This document shows positions 22,165 to 33,646 of a stretch of 64,000 nt of DNA, piece after piece. The translations under genes were made by a program, and so were the position numbers. Source of the DNA: Chinchilla lanigera (lineage: Eukaryota; Chordata; Mammalia; Rodentia; Chinchillidae); the NCBI RefSeq assembly GCF_000276665.1, contig NW_004955434.1:22370459-22434458 (forward strand). The letters are read 5' to 3'. The notes under the pieces were generated by a model. It was given only the letters and a program-made list of their open reading frames with translations. It searched no databases and was not told the DNA's origin. Each line of letters opens with the position of its first letter. The first letter of the stretch is position 1.

Positions 22165-22260
22165 GACATCTGTTTAAAGGCCTCCATGTACCTGACATTG
22201 TGCTAAGGTCTGAGGTCAGGGAGATAAGATTAAAATTCTCCCAAGAAATTTACAGGCTGC
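22165..22260 (-). mobile_element. L2-like 3' end, antisense
   Basis: TGTACCTGACATTGTGCTAAGG and AAGAAATTTACAGGCTGCTG match the antisense L2 tail ('ccaggcactgtgctagg ... gagcttacagtct'). Confidence 0.45.
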
Positions 22261-22829
22261 TGGTGAAGACTATGAATTGATTCTCCCAACCCTTCTGGAG
22301 ATTAACTCAGCCACAACTATTAAAACTCATGCAAACCTCAGTCTTAATAAATTCATCCAAAATATTTCACCTAGTGAAACATTTTTATTTATTTTAGAAT
22401 TTAATTTGTAATTAATTTCAATTTAGTTTAAAATTTTATTTCTAATTAGTTAATCAGATGTCAGCTTAAACCTATTTCTGCCACTTACTCCACTATCTCT
22501 TAGCTTATCCTGAGCTGTTCTATCCACATTATGAAGATAATGACTCTAGCACATGAGGTCATCGTACACACCAACTGAATTAATATATACAGAGTTTACC
22601 ACTATGCCTACTATATGGAAGATCCCTAACAAACAATTATATCTCCACTTAAATGATAACCACAGCGGATTTGCAACTACCTAGGAAACTATAAACATGC
22701 AAATGAGGTTAAAAAATAATAGACTCAGGCTAAACATGTTTGTCAAGGCAATACGATCATTACAGATTTTTATGTATTTTTAATTGAATTTTCTAGAATG
22801 TGGATAAAAGTTTACCTTCGGGTAAAACT

Positions 22830-23104
22830 TATTCTTATGAGTACCATCTTCCACCCACGATGTAAGGTGTGGGAGAACCTGTTAGCTGTTTTAAAATCGT
22901 GTTACTGTTTAAGAACGATCACTTCTAAAAATAGTTTAAATTTTATTGCCAAGTATGGTGATGCATGCCTGAATCCCAGCACTTGGGAGGCTGAGGCAGG
23001 AGCATCACTGAAAGTTTGAAGCTACCTGGGCTACATAGTGAATTCAAGGGCAGCCTGGACTACATTGTGAGACCCTGTCTCAAAAAAAAGTCTAAAATTT
23101 TGTT
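22830..23104 (+). repeat. Inverted duplication, arm A
   Basis: 275 bases whose reverse complement recurs at 24762-25022. By eye the arms differ by one substitution (in GCATCACTG versus GCATCGCTG) and a 14-base segment TGTAAGGTGTGGGA present only in arm A. The arm contains a B1 SINE, its target-site duplicates and about 110 bases of upstream unique sequence. Confidence 0.95.
22948..23089 (+). mobile_element. B1 SINE in arm A
   Basis: GCCAAGTATGGTGATGCATG, ATCCCAGCACTTGGGAGGCT, two CAGCCTGG/TACCTGGG modules and GACCCTGTCTCAAAAAAAAG. Imperfect target duplicates TAAATTTTATT (22937-22947) and TAAAATTTTGTT (23093-23104). Confidence 0.93.
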
Positions 23105-23269
23105 TGTAAAACTTCAGGCTCCAAACTCTAAAATATACTCATGTTTTTCACTTTTGGGGGGAATGTGTTTATTTTCTTTTTCCAAAAGCACAATCAATTT
23201 TTGAAATGTAATAAGGAAAGAGCAAAACTTCTTCTTGATGTTCAACCTTAATTGGGGTCACTGGGATAT

Positions 23270-23560
23270 TCAACAGCATTACTTATCTACTCAGTAATTA
23301 GCCCCTCAGTATACATGTATTGTTTACTCTGAGCCAGGTACTGGGCAACAAGTACATCTTATCACAGCATTCTGCCCAGAAGTACCATGGAAGCTGGAAT
23401 GGAGGCATCTAAAGTAGAGTCATTGGTCAGGAGAGTTTCCTGGAGAAGGCAGTGCCAAAGCTGTGTTGTAAAGGATGAATAACAGACAGACACCAAACAC
23501 AGAAGTCCTTCCAAAAAAGGAAAATATAGCATAGCACGAGTAAAGAAATAGCATGAGTGA
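23270..23560 (-). mobile_element. L2 LINE fragment, antisense
   Basis: GTTTACTCTGAGCCAGGTAC, TCAGGAGAGTTTCCTGGAGA, AAGGCAGTGCCAAAGCTGTG and AAGGATGAATAACAGAC match the antisense L2 tail. Confidence 0.6.
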
Positions 23561-24399
23561 TCTCTGGCAGCCAAAATTATCATCCTGCACTTGAAATTTA
23601 CATTCTCTGTAACTGTCCTTTGGACTAAGTTAGACTACTTTTCTGAATTATCAGTTTTTCTCACAAGAGAAGAAAGGAAGATTTAACCCTAAAATTACTC
23701 CCAAATATTTACAATTTAGCTCCCTGATCCTGGCCTCTATCCAAGGATACAAACAATAGCAATGCCTCAGAAACTCGAGGAGACAGGGCAGCACTTAAAA
23801 CGTTCATTTTCTTGATCAACTTACTCTGGCAGAAAATAGACTTCCTTGGAGCTAACAGCCTCACCCTGCCTTTACCCAGAAATGTCAGCACATTTTTGCT
23901 TCTATTGCCTTTTTATTTCCTACCGCAAACTTTTTAGTGTGTTACACACAGAAGCAGAGAGAAACAAATTGGGTAGGACTGGTAGAAAGAGTGTTCTTTG
24001 CTGGTGAAGAGGGATCAGTCTCTTTAACCTGTGACAGTGTCAATGGAGTCACATCTCACATGGACTTCAGTCACACAGGACTGAAGCTGGGGTATAAGGC
24101 ACATAATGAATACAGTCAAAAGTACTCCAAACAACCCTTAAGACACCACAAAGAAAAACATACATGTTTTGTGTTGATGACCCTGTTTAGTAATGTGTAT
24201 ATGTAAATGAATAATTCACATAGTAATAAGGGTCTATAATAAATGGCACTCATGCAAAATAAAATGTAAGGCATTTTCATGTTCATTATTTAAAAGCATA
24301 TTTATATAGTTTAATTTAAACCTCAAACATATGATATATCTCCAATTTGTAAACCCCTGCTCCGTATTTAATGGCAGGTGAGAAGTCTCAGAGTTTTAC

Positions 24400-24510
24400 A
24401 GGGTTAAGGAATGTACTCTGGAACCGACAGTGCTAGAACTATATCAGGAGATAGAGGTTCAGGTCCCGCCCCCATCATTTATTGATAAGAGGCCTCAGCA
24501 TTTATAAGTC
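24400..24510 (+). mobile_element. MIR SINE fragment
   Basis: GGAATGTACTCTGGAACCGA, ATAGAGGTTCAGGTCCCGCC and AAGAGGCCTCAGCATTTATA follow MIR order; diverged. Confidence 0.5.
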
Positions 24511-24761
24511 TCAAGTAAAACCTGTGATGTCCAACATTTTATACTATTTTGTCCAAAATCCCAAGATACTCTTGGAAAACACTTGTGTCTGTGTTTGGCC
24601 TTTGATATGTTGCTCTATCCATGGGAGTTAAAGAGCCCTGGATTACTTGTCCAGGAACCCATGGCCAAGCCCTTCAATCCCTTGTAGGCTTAACAATAGA
24701 AATCGGCAGAGGAGCTTTCTATTTCCTTGAGTACTTTCACTCATTCTCTTATTCACTGCTC

Positions 24762-25022
24762 AACAAAATTTTAGACTTTTTTTTGAGACAGGGTCTCACA
24801 ATGTAGTCCAGGCTGCCCTTGAATTCACTATGTAGCCCAGGTAGCTTCAAACTTTCAGCGATGCTCCTGCCTCAGCCTCCCAAGTGCTGGGATTCAGGCA
24901 TGCATCACCATACTTGGCAATAAAATTTAAACTATTTTTAGAAGTGATCGTTCTTAAACAGTAACACGATTTTAAAACAGCTAACAGGTTCTCGTGGGTG
25001 GAAGATGGTACTCATAAGAATA
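24762..25022 (-). repeat. Inverted duplication, arm B
   Basis: About 261 bases, reverse complement of arm A (22830-23104) with one mismatch and the 14-base gap. The outer end adjoins a further partial copy of its last 31 bases at 25041-25071. Confidence 0.95.
24777..24918 (-). mobile_element. B1 SINE in arm B
   Basis: Reverse complement of the B1 in arm A, with the same tail length (8 A) and one substitution. It is a copy made by the duplication, not an independent insertion. Confidence 0.93.
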
Positions 25023-25071
25023 CCTTATGAACAAATAAGGTTCGTGGGTAGAAGATGGTACTCATAAGAAT
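24991..25071. repeat. 50-bp tandem repeat, 1.6 copies
   Basis: TCGTGGGTGGAAGATGGTAC at 24992 recurs as TCGTGGGTAGAAGATGGTAC at 25042. Between them ACCTTAT..ATAAGGT can form a 7-bp hairpin. Confidence 0.9.
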
Positions 25072-26519
25072 CATGCTATATACTATTAATTATCACAGAT
25101 TATTCTTCAGAAAATAGATCTCATTCAGCATTGATATTAAGTGAGTTGAAAGTTAGGGAATGAAGCAAATAGTCCATGTTTTAGCGCATCTGTGAAAACT
25201 CATACTAGGAAGAAGATAGAAAGAGGGAGACCGACAGACACGAACTGAGGGTAAAGCCGGCCCCTCTGGCCACCACCCTGAGGGGACAAGAAGTGATCTG
25301 CACAGCCACTGTGGGCTCCTTCACTTGGAACCTCTCAGAAATCAGAAGAGCAGACACTTTCTTACCCTAACTTCTGCAGACCGTACTGGAGACAGTCTTT
25401 TCTTACATGAGGAGCTAACTTTCATTTTCCAAACATGATTGAAAAGTAGGCCCCATCTGAGATTTCCAAGTTATCTTGGGACTGTTTTCCAAATAATTCA
25501 GACTCAATAAAACTGCCAAGTGTCTTTTGTCATTTGATTTTTTTCAAATGTTTGTAATTTAATCCATATGTTGCACATTCATAAAAATCTCGACAGTACA
25601 ACTTCAGATTGTTAAGAGCCATTTGTTTTCCCAGGAGGTGCTCAGGCTAGTTCAATATTTTTCTGGAACTATTTTTAAATCAAGTTTCAAAATAGACAGC
25701 TCTCTTATCCTCATGAAATGCGCATCCTGCAATTTTAGGTTCAGTTTGAAAATAGATTCAAAGTGCGATTTTATGTGTAGACTATTTGTTCTGAAGTCAG
25801 TCCTCGTGGGCACAGCGCTTTATCTCAGCTTTATGTGGAACTGAAAGTCATTCACGGGGGCAGAAGGACCACCAGAGAATGCAGACAATCCACAGTCCAG
25901 AGGACCCCAGCACACAGTACCCGTAGGAGCAAGCCATCTGCCCTCTATCCTAAGAGCTCAAGGAAAGAGTCTACATTTGCTTTCTAGTGTAGCAGCTCTA
26001 TTTTCCCAAGGTGCTGGTTTCATGGACAACATACTTTTGCAGGGTTCTCATTATTGTATTGCCCTGGAAGAGTAATTCCCCACCCGCAGACAAGAAGGGA
26101 CATGTCTGTCTCCACAAGAATTCTCCCCAGTGGGTAAGGCTCAAGGGCCAACCTCAGACGAAGTCATTTTACTCCTGGGCAAAGGCCTCGCCTACTACCC
26201 CAGTTCTGCCTTTCTTTTCCTCTTTCAACTTTGTCTTCAAAACCATAAAATTCTGCCCCAAGAACAGCACAGAAATCTGTCCTCACTCAGACTTCTCTCC
26301 GCTTTGCCTCACAGTCACCCTTTTTCCATGGTTGGAAACCAATTGTGTAAATGACTTCACTTCTACACTGCTAATTGCTGTGGAAGCTGAGAACTCAGCA
26401 TCTCCAAATACATCTTTGTTTTTCTTGTCATTTTAAAAGTAGAGCTGGCCTTTAACAGCCTTGGGGAGAAACTCTACTACCCAAATGAAAGCAGCCTAGG
26501 GAAATCTATTACAGTAATT
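25072..26519. other. Unassigned non-coding stretch
   Basis: Unique-looking sequence. 25430-25860 is repeat-free and evenly complex, the kind of stretch that can be conserved non-coding DNA. The 141-codon frame at 26011-26436 matches nothing I know and has no splice or promoter support. Confidence 0.45.
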
Positions 26520-26738
26520 AAATGTGGGGCCTCAGGAGGACTGTTTCAAAATCTCCGCACACCACGAGCTAGCTGTGTGATCTCAGGCAAGTCCCTTTAG
26601 TCCCTCTGTACCTCAATTTCCTCATCTGTTGAGGTGGAAATGACAACACTTCGTCCCTAAAAAAGATGATCATGAGCAATGAAAGAAATTAAGGAGTTTA
26701 GAAGAGCGCCCAACAAAAAGCAGTAGAAAAACAATAGC
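26520..26738 (+). mobile_element. MIR SINE, near full length
   Basis: GAGCTAGCTGTGTGATCTCAGGC, AAGTCCCTTTAGTCCC, CTCAATTTCCTCATCTGTTG and AGAGCGCCCAACAAAAAGCAG are in MIR order. Confidence 0.85.
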
Positions 26739-26794
26739 TTTACCAGGATCTCAAGTGCTTTAGAGAATCCCTAAACATTTGTTTCAAGAGTACC

Positions 26795-26905
26795 TCCATC
26801 TGCCGTTTATTCCACAAATATCTGCAGAAGTCTTGCTGTGTGCCAGGTATAGGCTAAGCTCTGGGTTATTACTTTGCTCCCACAGAAACAAAAATCCGTG
26901 CCTCA
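26795..26905 (-). mobile_element. L2 3' end, antisense
   Basis: CCGTTTATTCCACAAATATC and TGCTGTGTGCCAGGTATAGG, then AAGCTCTGGG, form the antisense L2 terminus. Confidence 0.6.
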
Positions 26906-27899
26906 ATTTTATCAAGTGGGAACAAAGGAAACAGTGCAGAAAACCAAATGCTCCCCTCTTCCCTGCTGACTCTTGTCAGAATCACTGTGCTGAGGTTGGA
27001 GAATCCAATTTCTCCCAAAGGGTTCTCACACACCAGAGAACCATTAAATTAAAAAGCACCGATGCTTCTGGGAGACAACGATTGCAGGCCTTTAGCATTT
27101 CACATTAACAGCTTCCGTTCAGAGACTGGGCTCCCGACCCAGCTAAAGAGGCCCCTTCTGCGTGGAAAAAGCCCAGGCAGAGGAACAAAGCTAAGTGGTG
27201 CCTTCCTCCAGGTGCCCAGGGACTAGTGCGTGCGGCTCATTAGTGGTAAATGCTAACTACGTGTGGAAATCCCAGCACACCGAAAACAGAATGCGACCCT
27301 CAGGAACCATAAATCACCTGCATCGATTCTAAAGCCGACTGAGGATGCAGCTGGAGAGCTGTTTGTTCAGAATTTAATTTGATTCACCACCCGTTGCACA
27401 GGCCTTTATTTCGTGTTAAACTGCTACATTTCCAGCTACAAAGCCAACTCAGGTATTCGGAGTTTTTGGTTTTTGGTTTTTCGGGGGGTTTTTTGGCCAG
27501 ACTTGGAGGCAAAGAGAGTAAGTGTGTTCTGTTCAAACCCTGTTTCTGCGCGTGTTGTGAGCACTTGGGTCAAGGATGAAACACGTTGATCAGGTGGCAT
27601 GGCAGATTGTGGCTCCTGCAATAGCTGGATACAGCCGGATGTAGATTACATATGACTTTTCTATTCTCAGGTAAAGACAAAAACACAGAGGAAAATGTTG
27701 ACCAGAGTATTGACAGTTATTGGATGCTGTTCTCCAGGACAGACAAAAAAGGGGGAGACTATGACCACCTTATTTGGGGGTTTCAGTCAGCACCCGAATC
27801 GCCGATCTTAGAACTCCTCATCCTCTCTTCTGCACCCGTCGCATCTCCGTTCAGGGTAGCCGTTCCCTGTACTGATGCAGCCTGAGGCCAAGGTGGTGG
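26906..27899. other. Unassigned stretch with a conserved-element-like core
   Basis: 27100-27470 is repeat-free with balanced composition and homeodomain-type sites such as ACCATAAATCACC and TTTGATTCACC. A G/T-rich run lies at 27466-27495. No gene-like frame. Confidence 0.4.
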
Positions 27900-28350
27900 T
27901 GAGTTCAAGCCTGTCTCCACGTCTTTGCCCTGCCCGTTCCCTCAGCCTGATTGAAATCCTTCCCTTGCTGCTCCGCCACTCACTCCTGGCCTCAAAGCCA
28001 AGCAACTTCACCAGCATCCCACCCTTACCGATCCCATTTCCCGGCCTGTGTCCCCAGGCTTGCCTGGTGCCAGTCACAGACACACCTGTCTAGCCGTCCT
28101 TTTAGGCTCCTCTCTGAGGCTGTCTCCTTCTGAGTGTTCCCCCATTGTCTTAGACAGGTATGATTTAGCTGAAGATTTCCATGTGACCATTTTACTTTTG
28201 CATACCCTTAGTTGTTTTCATAGTCTAAATAATCTTACCTTCCCTGTAAAATTATGACTCTCTAAATATAGGAATTATGTTTTATTCATCCAAGTCTATT
28301 TCTCTGCTTTTCGCTTTATTATGTGCATTTTGTTGAATTAATTTTGACTG
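27900..28350 (+). mobile_element. L2 LINE fragment, 3' end
   Basis: C/T-rich coding-derived portion followed by TGTAAAATTATGACTCTCTA, AATATAGGAATTATGTTTTA and TTGTTGAATTAATTTTGACTGA, matching the plus-strand L2 tail ('...gtaagctcc...gttgaatgaatg'). Confidence 0.5.
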
Positions 28351-29026
28351 AGCAACAAATTATCCTTTGAAAATACTGCTAATTTTCTGCCTGTATATAT
28401 TAGGCATTATCAACCTCTACATATGAAGCATTCACAAGTATTCATACATTACAATTATAACAATAATTCTAAACATCTCTCTGCCATTATGGCTAAGTCA
28501 AGAACCCTGAGTAAATGAAGAAGAGGGTAAAATCAAGAAAAATCTTAGCAAGAAAGGCAATCTTGGCCCTGAAGCAAAGTTAAGAGGAATTTGAAGAGAA
28601 TGTAAGAGGAAGGAAATCAAAGATGTAAGGATATAAACTCCCCCAGAATTCATCTGGTTTGGAAAAGAGTCATAAAAAATTAGAAACCTTTCGTAAGTTG
28701 GAAAGAGGGCAGAAGAGAACTCTCAGCTTCTACAGTTATGCTAAAAGCCACAACCTTCATGAAGAAGATATAAATCCAAAATAGACTCACCTAGCAGTGG
28801 TATAAATTAAATCTGGCAGAGAATGAGCATGAATTAGTATCCCAGGCAGCTTAAGCCTGGTTATCACCACTCACCCACCAAAACAGAGGGCAAGAACTCA
28901 AGAAGAGATTTAAATCAATTCAAAACATAAACCACTTTCTTTTGCACAACTAAATCACATAATAAAAATATTTATGTCCTCATTGACATGTATTTATATG
29001 ACCTAATCATATGCACCTGTACCCAT

Positions 29027-29028
<2 letters not shown>
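28351..29028. other. Unassigned stretch, possibly old LINE
   Basis: 28490-28960 is A/G-rich on the plus strand (ATGGCTAAGTCAAGAACCC, then many AGGAA and AAGA motifs), a texture seen in decayed L1 ORF1 regions. I cannot establish homology by eye. Confidence 0.3.

Positions 29029-29074
<46 letters not shown>
29029..29074. repeat. (CA)n microsatellite, about 23 units
   Basis: Uninterrupted CA run ending in GAGCGC. Confidence 0.98.
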
Positions 29075-29077
<3 letters not shown>

Positions 29078-29207
29078 CGCTTGTGGAAGAAGCCGATCAG
29101 AAGCCTCCATCCCCACGTGAGGAGCACAGAGAGCACTAGCATGAGAATTTGAAGCTGCGGGTGAAAGGACCACCCAGGCTTCCCTGACTCTGGGCTGGGA
29201 TGATGCA

Positions 29208-29356
29208 TGGGTCCGGTGTTAGAAAACACCTGATTTGCCATTTAGTAGCTGTGTGAACTTGGTCAAGTCTCCTGTCTACAAGTTGAAAATCATCATTTCC
29301 ATGCCATAGAATCACTACTGTAATTAAGAGTGAATATGCACGCCAGGTGCTAGCTT
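29208..29356 (+). mobile_element. MIR SINE fragment
   Basis: ATTTGCCATTTAGTAGCTGTGTG, AACTTGGTCAAGTCTCC, AGTTGAAAATCATCATTTCC and ATGCACGCCAGGTGCTAGC are in MIR order. Confidence 0.75.
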
Positions 29357-32274
29357 GGCTACACACTCTAGAAGGCTGTTAGAAAAATTGGAGTTGCATT
29401 CCTGTTTTTCTTGAGGTCTCCAAGTCTTGCCTGCTCTCCTGTCTCTGTTCTCTACCCGGTTTCGTCAGCTGTTTCTAGGACCTGGCTCTGCAGTTACTCC
29501 CCTGCCCTCCTCTGAGGCCCCTCACGCCTTATCTTCGTTATAATCTTCTCCTTGATCATCTAGCACCCCTGCATCTTCCTTCAATAAGCCTCCTCAAGCT
29601 GCAGCTCTCTAGGCTTGTTCCCACATGCTCACTCTGAAATGACTGGGTCTTGTATTCTGCCGCCTTCCGACTCTATGTCTCAGGCTTCAGTCTCCATAAT
29701 TAACTTTTATTCTGACTATTAAACTGGAAAAAGCGTTTTCCCATCTTGCACCAGTGGACTAGCGTGCCGTCAGACACACACGCTTCCTGAGATGTCACTT
29801 TAATTCTTTAGTCATGGTGCATCCCTCTCTAGAAAAGCCGGTTCTTTCGGGATAAAAATCTTGGTTCTTCACTTCAGCATTCAAGACTTACTGTGACACA
29901 AATGTATCTTTATGCACCTAATATATGTATAAAGATAAAATTAAAGAGTTTCATACTCAAATATAAGTTGGAGACTTCACTTACTATTGTACTTTGTAGA
30001 GATTCTTACTGCATATTAAGAATGTAAAAGGTTCTGAGAATGCTATAGGAGAGGAAACATTTGCTAAGTAATTACCTATTGTTTACCTATACCCATGAAA
30101 TGCTTTCTTTTTACTATTTGACTTCTCACTGTATAAATCTTGTCTCCTCAAGTTGTTCTTAAATTACTAGTGAGTAGGTGTGATGCACTTGTTTATACCC
30201 CTTCTAAAACCAGTTCTAGGCCTTGGATGTAGTAGGCGTCCGTACACCTACTACACGGCTTTCCACCACTGTGACAAGCGTGTATTTTTCTTGTCTTCTT
30301 AAAATTAACTTATACCATATCTGTGAAAAATAAATAGTAAACCAATGGGCTACGAGATCTCTATGACAGCTATTTTCTTTGCTTCTCTCAAATACCTCAT
30401 TTCTCCATATCCTACGTGACTTTTAAAATTTTGTTTTAATTTTATTTACACACACTTCTACTGACGACAGACTCAGGCCCACAGGCACTCACAGATGAAG
30501 GAACCAAGTGCCTGCTGATGAAGGGACGCAGGCTCTCAAATGCAGGTCTGCCGCATCTGAGAATCTCTGCTTTGCTGCAACTTCTACCGGCAGAGAGGTG
30601 AGTGGAAGTGACACTCACACTAGCGATTGGGGGGTAGGTGGATCCAAGGAAAGGAAGCTGCGGCCCAGGGCCCTTGATGTCAAGCTTTTGCCGAGAGCGT
30701 GATGAGGAGCAGCAACCCTGATGGCACCAGCTTGGCCCATGGAGAAAAGAGGAGAGAAAGACACCAGGGAGAACAAAGACTGAACAAGGACGGAGCCCAC
30801 GTTGCCCACAACGTGCTCGTTACCTCAGCTGCTGCAAACCTACTTCTCTTAAGTAAAAAGTAAACTTTTTCCCCTTGACTTAGTGCTTTCCCGGTATCAT
30901 GAAAATTTCACCAGACTATGTCAGCTGGGCTATCTGCTATAGAAGCTGAGGAAACGAGCAGCCAGAAGCCCCTGTTCCAACTACCCACTATGTTTTTGAC
31001 TTTTCTCGCATGTATACTTTCCACTTCTTAATATTTAAATACATATTTTCTGAGTGCTATTTAAAAGAACAAAGAAAAATAGTTTATATTGGAGAACTAT
31101 TTAAATTTCTTCCCACCCTTTAATTAGTTACTATAGCCTCAAACCCTTTAAGGAACCAGGCAGTGTATGAATTTATAAGTAAAGTTATTTCAAACTCGGT
31201 ATTCTTAAGAGGAAAATTATATCAACACTGCTGGTGGTGGTTTAGTGCCTCAGTCATCAAAACATCAACATTTCTACACATGTGACTATAATATTTTGAT
31301 GGCACATTACCGTGACACCCAGTGTTCACTCAACAGCACTGCGCATTCTTGACCTCTGCAGCAACTCAGGCTGCAGCTCGTCGATCTATGTTGAATGCAA
31401 GCTCCACCCCTGGAAACAACCTCTTCCTCTACAAGAATGAGTAACATTCCTTATGTTGCACGGTGAAAGCGGTACAATGTGATGAAAATGGCACTACACG
31501 AGGTGTTAACATGGTATGGAAAAAATAAAAGAAAACCTTTATTCTTGGTGCTTTTCACAGATGATTCTTGGGCTGTCTATGAAAACCCAGATCTACAAAG
31601 CATTTTCTGCAAAGTTACTGGCAGATAGAAACTTTTCAGCTAGCACATGTCAAAGCTTCTACCAGGAATGTAAACTGTACAATAATTTTTTTATGTCTTT
31701 AGACACCTAGAACAGAAACCTTAAACATCCAAGTGTCAAAATAAGACAGATAACCCAATAAATTTGCAAGAGCAGGGACAGGGAAAACAAACACAGCCTT
31801 CTGTCCCACAAAGGTCTGCTAACTCGCTCCGACCACTAGCCTGAACCTTAGCCTGCCACACATCTTTCCTGTCCGGCTGTTTATTTAGACTCCTGTAAAG
31901 CCCCTTGGCACCCATTTTTAATTTTCAGCTTGCTTCACGTCAGCTTTCTGAAAAGCACAGCAAGACTCGCTGTTTAACAAAAACACACACAAATCAGGGA
32001 AGGGGGGATAGACGGCAAGGGCTGGCGGGTGTAGGCATCTCCCCGCAGTCTGCGCGAGAGCCACATTCCTGGTCCCATTTGTTTGTTAGCGGAGTGCAGG
32101 GGTTGCCAGCTGGGGTCATCCCGTCTTCCACGCTTGGGTTTAACTGGATGACTGTTCTCAGAGGGAAAGCGCTGCCTTATCCAATGTAATGGTCTGTATC
32201 CACTCATGAAACACTCTGTAAATGCTCTCTATAAATGCTGGTTTAAAGAAGTAATCTCACATCTGGTAATCTGA
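29357..32274. other. Unassigned non-coding stretch
   Basis: Mostly unique-looking. A perfect 9-bp hairpin TGTAGTAGG / CCTACTACA lies at 30228-30255. GC-richer at 30500-30840 and 31960-32180, but without a recognisable gene. Small frames have no domain-like content. Confidence 0.5.
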
Positions 32275-32445
32275 GCAGCTTCTTTGAAGATAACAATATG
32301 TAATATAACAACCACTGTTAATTCCTATCATTTTGTTTTGAAACCCTGTATCATTTTTATTGTTTTTGCGGTTTTGTTTGTGTCTATGTTGTTATTTTGT
32401 TATTCTCTTTAAAATAAAAATGTGTGTTTATAAAAAATAATAATC
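32275..32445 (+). mobile_element. L1 3' UTR end, 5'-truncated
   Basis: TTTGAAGATAACAATATGTA, ACTGTTAATTCCTATCATTT, TGTTATTTTGTTATTCTC and the tail AAAATAAAAATGTG parallel the 3' UTR of the inverted L1 at 15935-16092, so the two belong to the same lineage-specific L1 family. Confidence 0.78.
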
Positions 32446-32822
32446 TTCACTTTATTCTGAGAATTTCCTATTTTGATTAGATATCCTCCAAAGGCTTACA
32501 GCAATAATCTGCCTTCTGAAAAAGGATGATAGACTTTTGAGTTCAAATATGATCGTGAAATAGTATTATTTCTTTAAACACGTCTGATAACTCACAAAGC
32601 AGCATTGTTTGCCAAGCGATCATCACGTGCACGGTGCAGAACCCGGCTCTGCGCACAGGGTGAATGTGTGCTGTTGGAGCGGGACTCAGAGTCACACGCG
32701 TTAACTGTGGCACGTCCCAACCGCAGAGGCAGAAAAGGAGACTCGTGCCTCAAACCCTGGAATTTATAGGTGTTTTGATTGCAAAGGGGGTAACACTAAA
32801 GCCTGTTCAAAGTAAGCTTCTT

Positions 32823-32962
32823 ACTGGGCATGGTAACACATGCGTGTGATTCCAGCACTCGTGAGGCTGAGGCAGGAGGATTGCCATGAGTTTGAGGCCA
32901 GCCTCGATTACACATTGAGATCCTGCCTCAAAAAACTAAAAAACATAAGTAAATAAAAGTGA
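32823..32962 (+). mobile_element. B1 SINE
   Basis: CTGGGCATGGTAACACATGC, TGAGGCTGAGGCAGGAGGAT, GAGTTTGAGGCCAGCCTC and GATCCTGCCTCAAAAAACT, with an A-rich tail. Confidence 0.93.
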
Positions 32963-33194
32963 CCTTCTTCCTCTGGAAAGGCAAGGCTCATCTTTCCAGA
33001 AGTTACAAAGCTTTTCTATCTCTTTGCTGACTCTTCACTCCCACTCCCTTCCAACTGGAAGCAACGTCTAGTTTCCTAGGAGCCCGTTTTGGTCAATTTA
33101 TGTTTCATTTACATAGTGTTCATCAATTTCAAAAGTGAATAGTAAATTACCCTAAGATATAGTGATTTCCTTAAGATTATAAGATTTGGGGGGG
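32963..33194. other. Short unassigned stretch before the gap
   Basis: Nothing recognised; ends in a G-run leading into an ID SINE. Confidence 0.5.
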
Positions 33195-33211
33195 CTGGGG
33201 ATTTAGCTCAG
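33195..33211 (+). mobile_element. 5' end of an ID SINE cut by the assembly gap
   Basis: GGCTGGGGATTTAGCTCAG is the start of the ID consensus, including the A box. The rest is lost in the N run. Confidence 0.85.
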
Positions 33212-33646
33212 NNNNNNNNNNNNNNNNNNNNNNNNNNNNNNNNNNNNNNNNNNNNNNNNNNNNNNNNNNNNNNNNNNNNNNNNNNNNNNNNNNNNNNNNN
33301 NNNNNNNNNNNNNNNNNNNNNNNNNNNNNNNNNNNNNNNNNNNNNNNNNNNNNNNNNNNNNNNNNNNNNNNNNNNNNNNNNNNNNNNNNNNNNNNNNNNN
33401 NNNNNNNNNNNNNNNNNNNNNNNNNNNNNNNNNNNNNNNNNNNNNNNNNNNNNNNNNNNNNNNNNNNNNNNNNNNNNNNNNNNNNNNNNNNNNNNNNNNN
33501 NNNNNNNNNNNNNNNNNNNNNNNNNNNNNNNNNNNNNNNNNNNNNNNNNNNNNNNNNNNNNNNNNNNNNNNNNNNNNNNNNNNNNNNNNNNNNNNNNNNN
33601 NNNNNNNNNNNNNNNNNNNNNNNNNNNNNNNNNNNNNNNNNNNNNN
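33212..33646. other. Assembly gap (435 N)
   Basis: Run of N bounded on the left by an ID SINE and on the right by a TG repeat, so the missing sequence is probably repetitive. The real length is unknown. Confidence 1.

Larger units (their letters stand above)
23105..24761. other. Spacer between the inverted arms
   Basis: 1657 bases. It holds an L2 antisense piece (23270-23560) and a MIR fragment (24400-24510). The rest is unassigned; no coding frame is supported. Confidence 0.7.
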
